Positions 47,337 through 51,660 of a stretch of 51,660 nucleotides of DNA are shown in pieces. The stretch spans positions 1-51,660 of the forward strand of contig JAKVHY010000038.1 in the NCBI GenBank assembly GCA_023284085.1, read 5' to 3'. A program made the translations under genes and the position numbers. Within the stretch, counting starts at the first letter, position 1; the number at the start of each line of letters is the position of its first letter. This stretch comes from Shewanella benthica. Lineage in GTDB: Bacteria > Pseudomonadota > Gammaproteobacteria > Enterobacterales > Shewanellaceae. The notes beneath the pieces were generated by a model, which worked only from the letters and a program-made list of their open reading frames with translations, was not told the DNA's origin and made no database searches.

Positions 47337-47410
47337 TGGAGCGGATGGCGGGAATCGAACCCGCGTTATCAGCTTGGAAGGCTGGAGTAATACCATTATA
47401 CGACATCCGC
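47337..47410 (-). tRNA. glyT: tRNA-Gly (anticodon TCC)
   Basis: 74 nt including encoded CCA. Acceptor stem GCGGATG/CATCCGC, anticodon loop CTTCCAA with TCC, T-loop GTTCGATTC. It reads GGA (and GGG) codons. It matches E. coli glyT in sequence and in place before tufB. Confidence 0.97.
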
Positions 47411-47445
47411 GCAACCTACTTCAGGTTACCTAACTACCTAGAAAA

Positions 47446-47530
47446 TGGTGGAGGGAGAAGGATTCGAACCTTCGAAGGCTGAGCCGTCAGATTTACAGTC
47501 TGATCCCTTTGGCCACTCGGGAACCCCTCC
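47446..47530 (-). tRNA. tyrU: tRNA-Tyr (anticodon GTA)
   Basis: 85 nt with CCA, class II with a long variable arm. Anticodon loop CTGTAAA, acceptor GGAGGGG pairing with the TCCCTCC-type 3' arm, T-loop GTTCGAATC. Second gene of the tRNA-tufB transcript. Confidence 0.97.
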
Positions 47531-47537
47531 AGAGAAA

Positions 47538-47613
<76 letters not shown>

Positions 47614-47631
47614 GTGTCATTTCGGTAGCGG

Positions 47632-47690
47632 ATATTATGGAAATGTGAGCACAAGTGCAATAGCTATTTGTAAAAAAACCAAAAAAAAAC
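47632..47690 (-). promoter_or_regulatory. tRNA-tufB operon promoter with UP-like tracts
   Basis: On the minus strand -35 TTGCAC (47655-47660), 17-bp spacer, -10 TAATAT (47632-47637), GC-rich discriminator (CCGC). T-tracts of 7 and 9 bases at about 47671-47689, just upstream of the -35, resemble an UP element. This is a stable-RNA promoter in form. Confidence 0.82.
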
Positions 47691-47845
47691 GCCAAACGTT
47701 GTTTTTTCGGCCACAAAAACACACTTTAGATGGTTTTTTGGGCATTCATTTAGTCAGTGGTCAAACAGCGAGCACCTTAGCTGGCTTTGATATTGTTCAT
47801 CTTAAACTGTTAGTGTACTGTTCCTTCCTCAAAGGGAGATAAGTA

Positions 47846-48796
47846 ATGCCAACAGCAAATCCAATTCATAATGCACTGTATCTTGCATTCCAAAGATCTC
47901 AGTGGGCCGAATTACGTGAATCGGTCCCCTTGACCCTAATTGAATCTGAACTCAAGAAGCTACGCGGCATAAACGAGAAGCTCTCTCTGACCGAAGTCAC
48001 CGATATCTATCTTCCTCTGAGTCGGCTACTTAACCTGATTATCCGCGCCAAGCAAAAACGAGGTTTGGTTCTTAACAAGTTCTTAGGCAGAATACCTCCT
48101 AAACGACCCTATATCATCAGTATTGCCGGTAGCGTCGCCGTAGGAAAGAGCACTACGGCTCGAATTCTTCAGGCCCTGTTGAGCCAATGGCCTGAACACC
48201 CCAAAGTCGATCTTGTCACTACCGATGGTTTTCTTTATCCCCTTGCGGAGCTAAAACGTCGCGGCTTACTGCAGCGAAAAGGCTTTCCAGAAAGCTATGA
48301 TATGAAGATGCTGGTTAAGTTTATCTCTCAAATAAAAGCCGGAGAGCCCCACGTCCCGGCACCTATCTATTCTCACCTCAGCTATGACCGCATCATGGAC
48401 AGGCAGCAGATAATAAGACAACCAGACATACTGATTATTGAAGGGTTAAATGTACTACAAACGGGTCAGGATGCCGCAGTTGGCATACAACAGCCCTTCG
48501 TTTCTGACTTTGTGGATTTCTCAATTTATGTCGATGCTGAGGAGTCATTGCTGAAGAAATGGTACGTAGATAGGTTCCTCCAATTTAGAGGAGGCGCCTT
48601 TAGTGATGAAAAATCTTACTTCCACCATTACTCAAAACTTGACGACGATGAAGCAACTAGCATAGCGTCCAACATCTGGGATAGCATCAACGGTCCAAAT
48701 CTGAAATTGAATATTGAACCCACCAGAGATCGTGCCCACCTTATTTTGCAGAAAGGCAATGATCACCTGATGAGTCAGGTCTTACTACGAAAATAG
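47846..48796 (+). CDS. coaA: Pantothenate kinase type I
   Basis: 316 aa (E. coli 316). P-loop G95-S-V-A-V-G-K-S102; the substrate region has DGFLYP and YDRIMD. It makes 4'-phosphopantothenate, the first and controlled step of CoA synthesis. A strong AAGGGAGA ribosome site precedes the ATG. It is divergent from the tRNA operon and convergent with birA (14-bp gap, with only a short CGACCT/AGGTCG hairpin between). No clear promoter was found in 47691-47845. Confidence 0.97.
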   Translation: MPTANPIHNALYLAFQRSQWAELRESVPLTLIESELKKLRGINEKLSLTEVTDIYLPLSRLLNLIIRAKQKRGLVLNKFLGRIPPKRPYIISIAGSVAVGKSTTARILQALLSQWPEHPKVDLVTTDGFLYPLAELKRRGLLQRKGFPESYDMKMLVKFISQIKAGEPHVPAPIYSHLSYDRIMDRQQIIRQPDILIIEGLNVLQTGQDAAVGIQQPFVSDFVDFSIYVDAEESLLKKWYVDRFLQFRGGAFSDEKSYFHHYSKLDDDEATSIASNIWDSINGPNLKLNIEPTRDRAHLILQKGNDHLMSQVLLRK

Positions 48797-48810
48797 CCGA
48801 CCTCGAAGTA

Positions 48811-49773
48811 CTAGGTCGCGCTTCGAAGGCTAATCTCGCCACCCACAAATGCTTTTATGCCGTTATCTGTTTCGAGTAGAATCGCGCCGGACTCATCTAC
48901 TCCCTTACAGATACCCTCTATCTGGTTATCACCCATCAAGAGTTTTACCTGCTTACCGAAGAACACATCTACCTCCTGCCAGCGTGGTAAGAAGGCAGTT
49001 AACCCTAGCTGCTCAAAAGTAGAAAAGTCCTGCTGTAACTGTTTCTGTAGCGCTATTGCCAATTCTGTTTTACTCGGACAAGAAGGATTGGCAGAAAGAT
49101 CACTCCAGGCTTGGCCAATTTTATCTCCCTGAGACTGAGACATGGAAATATTAATTCCTATCCCCACAACCAGATGACATTCACTGTCGGCCTGTCCGCT
49201 CATCTCAATTAAGACGCCAGCTAGCTTCTTGTTATTCAAATAGATATCGTTCGGCCACTTAACCCCTAAGTCTTCAATACCAAAACTTTGCAGTACCTTA
49301 ACCAATGAGCAAGCGACTACCAGGCTGAGCCCCGAAGCCTGAGACATCCCCTGTTCCAACTTCCAGTACATGGAGCAATACAGATGACATCCATAGGGTG
49401 ACACCCAGCTGCGGCCCCTACGCCCTCGGCCTGCTGACTGATATTCAGCGATACAGATATCACCTGATGTTAATTCGTGAACATGTTTCAACAGAAAGGC
49501 ATTAGTACTCGGTAGTTCATCGAAATAGAAGCACCTGTGATTAAGTGAACGGGTCAATTGATCTTCATCGATCAAAGAAACCGGATTAGCTAACTTATAA
49601 CCCTTACCCTTAACGCTGAATATCTCGACACCGTAGTCTTCAAGCGCATCTATATGCTTACTAATCGCAGTTCTCGAGATACCAGCTTGTTTAGCTAGCT
49701 CTTCACCGGAAACAAACTGCGCCCCCGCTAATGCCGTTAATATCTCTCTCTTACGTCCCCACTGTTCAATCAT
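48811..49773 (-). CDS. birA: Biotin-protein ligase and biotin operon repressor BirA
   Basis: 320 aa. N-terminal winged helix-turn-helix (residues about 5-60, VSGEELAKQAGISRTAISKHI) means it is the bifunctional type that represses the biotin operon. Catalytic part: G115-R-G-R-R-G120, KWPND (172-176), K183 in NKKLAG, as in E. coli. It overlaps murB by 8 bp. Confidence 0.97.
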   Translation of the reverse strand: MIEQWGRKREILTALAGAQFVSGEELAKQAGISRTAISKHIDALEDYGVEIFSVKGKGYKLANPVSLIDEDQLTRSLNHRCFYFDELPSTNAFLLKHVHELTSGDICIAEYQSAGRGRRGRSWVSPYGCHLYCSMYWKLEQGMSQASGLSLVVACSLVKVLQSFGIEDLGVKWPNDIYLNNKKLAGVLIEMSGQADSECHLVVGIGINISMSQSQGDKIGQAWSDLSANPSCPSKTELAIALQKQLQQDFSTFEQLGLTAFLPRWQEVDVFFGKQVKLLMGDNQIEGICKGVDESGAILLETDNGIKAFVGGEISLRSAT

Positions 49774-50797
49774 CTGCTAATTCCTTTTCACCGTTCGCAC
49801 CAATAATTCTAGGCTCTGCCGCTAATTTAATGCCATATCGCTCTACTATCGCGCTAATGACTTTCTTAGCCAACCGAGTGACATCTGTTCCCGTCGCATG
49901 ACCCTTATTAACCAAAACCAGAGCCTGCTCCTCATGGACTGCTGCATCTCCGACCTTAAGACCCTTTAACCCGGCCCTGTCGATTAACCATCCAGCGGCC
50001 AATTTAACTGAATCTTCATCTATCGGGAAACCTACTATACCCGGATGATTTTCAACTAAGGAATCGAAGACAACACGTGAAACTACTGGGTTCTTAAAGA
50101 AACTCCCCGCATTACCCAGTACATTAGGGTTAGGAAGCTTAGTATTTCGCATATTACAGATACAATCGAATATCTGTTTAGCGGTCACACATCCTTTCTC
50201 AAACGTCCTCAGTGGTCCGTATGATATCACCGGCTCCCAATGCTTACGCAGCTTGAGTCCAACCGCTGTAATCACAGCACAGCTGAGCAGTTCCCCCTTA
50301 AAAATTGAATCTCTATATCTAAAGTGACACTCATTGGTCGCTAAGCGCTTCAATTCACCGGTTCTGAGGTCAAGATACTCAACCCAATCACATACCTGCA
50401 TCAGTTCTACACCATAGGCACCAATATTCTGAATTGGCGCCGCGCCAACCGTCCCGGGTATCAAGGCTAAATTCTCGAGGCCAGATATAGACATTGAAAG
50501 CGTGGTTTCGACTAACTGGTGCCAGTTTTCGCCCGCTGCCACGCAGAGGTAATGGTATTCATCATCCTCGGAAAACTCTATGCCCTTGGTCTCCACATGA
50601 ACAACAGTACCTAAGTAGTCATCTGTCAGTACAATATTACTCCCCCCACCAAGCACCAAAAAATCTTGCTCACTTCGATAGAGTTCCAGGCAAGTAGCAA
50701 TCAATTCAGCTTTAGATTTGGCATGGATCAATTCGGCACAGCTATGGTCAATCTGAAAGGTATTGTAGGATTTTAATGAATAAGGGACTGCAGGCAT
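49766..50797 (-). CDS. murB: UDP-N-acetylenolpyruvoylglucosamine reductase MurB
   Basis: 343 aa, type I MurB. FAD-binding VLGGGSNIVL (48-57), catalytic S232 in GSFFKNP and E328 in AAEPRIIG, matching Ser229 and Glu325 of E. coli. It makes UDP-MurNAc for peptidoglycan. First gene of murB-birA; a TACAAT -10 on the minus strand at 50830-50835 with a weak -35 may be its promoter. Confidence 0.97.
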   Translation of the reverse strand: MPAVPYSLKSYNTFQIDHSCAELIHAKSKAELIATCLELYRSEQDFLVLGGGSNIVLTDDYLGTVVHVETKGIEFSEDDEYHYLCVAAGENWHQLVETTLSMSISGLENLALIPGTVGAAPIQNIGAYGVELMQVCDWVEYLDLRTGELKRLATNECHFRYRDSIFKGELLSCAVITAVGLKLRKHWEPVISYGPLRTFEKGCVTAKQIFDCICNMRNTKLPNPNVLGNAGSFFKNPVVSRVVFDSLVENHPGIVGFPIDEDSVKLAAGWLIDRAGLKGLKVGDAAVHEEQALVLVNKGHATGTDVTRLAKKVISAIVERYGIKLAAEPRIIGANGEKELADD

Positions 50798-50950
50798 AGA
50801 TAGAAACTTCTAGAGGGCATTAAAGCGGCATTGTAGCGTATTTAGCTAACAGAAAGAATTGGCCCCAAGCTTAAGTACTATTTATGAACATAAATTCACT
50901 CAAATATTACCATCAGCTTACGAACGACAGTAATGGATGGTCGAGAGTGA

Positions 50951-51074
50951 CCGATCCTTTAGCAAAGTGCTTTTACAGAATGAGAAATGCTTTTTCGTCG
51001 TTTCCACTCAACAAGTGAACACGACAAAGCCCTAACACTCCTTGTTTATAAGAAGTGTTAGGGCTTATCGTAAT
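50951..51074. repeat. 124-bp direct repeat, copy A
   Basis: Pairs with 51271-51394 at a constant offset of 320 bp without gaps; by eye about 15-20 substitutions. Includes the terminator-like hairpin at 51027-51066. The last 25 bp (from AAGAAGTGTTAGGGC) are identical in both. Confidence 0.9.
51027..51066 (-). terminator. Terminator-like hairpin T4 in rRNA operon tail
   Basis: AAGCCCTAACACT arm pairing with AGTGTTAGGGCTT across a loop that contains TTGTTTATAA. The T tail on the minus strand is short (TTTGTCG), so it is probably weak. Confidence 0.55.
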
Positions 51075-51182
51075 GTTTGTGGGCGAGTGTGGCGTCAGGC
51101 ACAAGCTTTCGAGCGCGAAGCTGGGGCGGGATTTCTCTTTTTTAAAGACGAACCCGTGTGCCTTCGGCACACGTGACAGGCC
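51056..51182 (-). pseudogene. Possible remnant of a tRNA-Asp gene and tail
   Basis: On the minus strand, CGGCCTGTCACG (12 nt, the anticodon arm of tRNA-Asp) at 51172-51183 is followed by CGGGTTCG (T-arm) at 51149-51156. A 22-nt block at 51056-51077 is the same as the one directly after the intact tRNA-Asp (51583-51604). Order and strand agree with the intact gene, spacing does not. The DNA between is unrelated, so this is only a suggestion. Confidence 0.35.
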
Positions 51183-51270
51183 GCTTTCCGTTTAATAAAG
51201 AGGCTAATATCTCCATGGACGGAGTGTATGCCAAAACAATGTCTGGAACATTGTTGGCACAACTAAACTG

Positions 51271-51394
51271 CCGCTCCTTTAGCAAATTGCTGTTGCAGAA
51301 TACTGAATGTTTTTTCGTCGTTCCCACTCAAAAAGTGAACACGAAAAAGCCTTAACATTCTTTGTTTATAAGAAGTGTTAGGGCTTATCGTAAC
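51271..51394. repeat. 124-bp direct repeat, copy B
   Basis: Second copy of 50951-51074. It lies between terminator T2 and the 50951 copy and contains hairpin T3 (51344-51386). Confidence 0.9.
51344..51386 (-). terminator. Terminator-like hairpin T3 in rRNA operon tail
   Basis: AAGCCTTAACA / TGTTAGGGCTT arms (one G-U type pair) with a long loop and a TTTTTCG tail on the minus strand. It is the copy-B version of T4. Confidence 0.65.
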
Positions 51395-51395
51395 G

Positions 51396-51425
51396 AAAAA
51401 AGCCTCTACATTGCTGTAGAGGCTT
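51396..51425 (-). terminator. Terminator T2 in rRNA operon tail
   Basis: Perfect 11-bp stem AAGCCTCTACA / TGTAGAGGCTT with a GCAA loop on the transcript and a TTTTTTCG tail. Same frame as T1 with compensating changes in the stem. Confidence 0.88.
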
Positions 51426-51563
51426 TCGTCTTTGTGTTGGCGGGTGAATATCACGCAGTGATGTGCTCATGAACGAGAGGCACGGATGCCGAACTGGGCT
51501 TTTAAGCATGGATGCTGTTGGACGGGACGGCCGCGACACATATAAGTAGCAAAAATCAGACAC

Positions 51564-51593
51564 GAAAAAGCCCTAACATTGCTGTTAGGGCTT
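51564..51593 (-). terminator. Terminator T1 of the rRNA operon
   Basis: Perfect 11-bp stem AAGCCCTAACA / TGTTAGGGCTT, GCAA loop on the transcript, TTTTTCG tail, 10 bp after the tRNA-Asp CCA end. Confidence 0.92.
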
Positions 51594-51603
51594 ATCGTAA
51601 TGT

Positions 51604-51660
51604 TGGCGGAGCGGACGGGACTCGAACCCGCGACCCCCGGCGTGACAGGCCGGTATTCTA
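51604..51660 (-). tRNA. tRNA-Asp (anticodon GTC), partial at the window edge
   Basis: 57 nt of the 3' part: D-arm end, anticodon stem-loop CCGGC-CTGTCAC-GCCGG, T-loop GTTCGAGTC and encoded CCA. About 20 nt of the 5' end lie beyond base 51660. tRNA-Asp is a usual last gene of gammaproteobacterial rRNA operons, so a 5S gene should lie just to the right. Confidence 0.93.

Larger units (their letters stand above)
50798..51603. other. Gene-free distal region of the rRNA operon
   Basis: About 800 bp without a credible gene. 50798-50950 is the murB upstream DNA. 50951-51603 holds four terminator-like hairpins, a 124-bp direct repeat, further stems (CGTGTGCC/GGCACACG at 51155-51173; an imperfect GCCAA..CAATGT / ACATTGTTGGC at 51230-51258) and fragments like the tRNA-Asp gene. 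Short ORFs here are by-products of the repeats. Confidence 0.75.

Noticed and set aside
50973..51454. Three minus-strand frames of 61-65 aa, two of which share a stretch (SPNTSYKQ and FLSGNDEK-like)
   Set aside because: The similarity comes from the 124-bp DNA repeat with terminators. The frames shift across the copies and have no ribosome sites.
50951..51603. Repeated hairpins as a CRISPR array or integron-like attC sites
   Set aside because: Only two to four units with uneven spacing, no spacers of fixed length and no cas or integrase gene. They are explained as rRNA-operon terminators.

Overview
The window is chromosomal DNA of a marine gammaproteobacterium, most probably Shewanella. I infer this from the gene order (murB-birA, coaA, tRNA cluster, tufB, secE-nusG, the ribosomal protein and RNA polymerase operons, the ccm cluster with a ScyA-like cytochrome c5), from E. 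coli-like regulatory leaders, and from protein lengths close to those of gammaproteobacteria. No database search was possible. Almost everything is core housekeeping DNA transcribed on the minus strand.

Edges. Bases 1-250 are the promoter and antitermination leader of an rRNA operon whose 16S gene lies just left of base 1, on the minus strand. Bases 51604-51660 are the 3' part of a tRNA-Asp gene, the usual distal gene of an rRNA operon, also on the minus strand. The segment is therefore bracketed by two rRNA operons in the same orientation. This is also where a draft contig would naturally break.

Layout by region. 449-9305: cytochrome c maturation in four units, with ccmF-ccmG-ccmH-tlpA-like (minus), ccmI (plus), scyA-like cytochrome c5 (minus) and ccmABCDE (plus). 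9483-14676: a purine-type accessory operon (minus) with a fused molybdopterin/FAD xanthine dehydrogenase-like subunit, its [2Fe-2S] subunit and an NCS2 nucleobase permease. 15240-18335: alpha operon (rplQ, rpoA, rpsD, rpsK, rpsM) plus rpmJ. 18359-23733: spc operon. 23912-28836: S10 operon. 29193-33553: str operon (tufA, fusA, rpsG, rpsL). 33743-43246: rpoC, rpoB, rplL, rplJ. 43512-45704: rplA, rplK, nusG, secE. 45968-47613: tufB preceded by tRNA-Gly, tRNA-Tyr and tRNA-Thr genes and a decayed tRNA-Thr. 47846-50797: coaA (plus), then birA and murB (minus). 50798-51603: the distal end of the right-hand rRNA operon, with four terminator-like hairpins and duplicated fragments.

How it works together. 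Most of the window makes the transcription and translation machinery. Its feedback elements are visible: an S4 pseudoknot leader before rpsM, an L4-type attenuator leader before rpsJ, an S7-type spacer between rpsL and rpsG, a kink-turn-like L10 leader before rplJ, and an rplL-rpoB attenuator. The ccm block makes periplasmic c-type cytochromes, one of which (ScyA-like) is encoded inside it.

I found no mobile elements, CRISPR arrays or phage genes and no obviously new multi-gene system. The most interesting points are the decayed thrT in front of tufB, the reversed-order XDH fusion, a structured inverted repeat before the permease, and the duplicated rRNA-operon tail.
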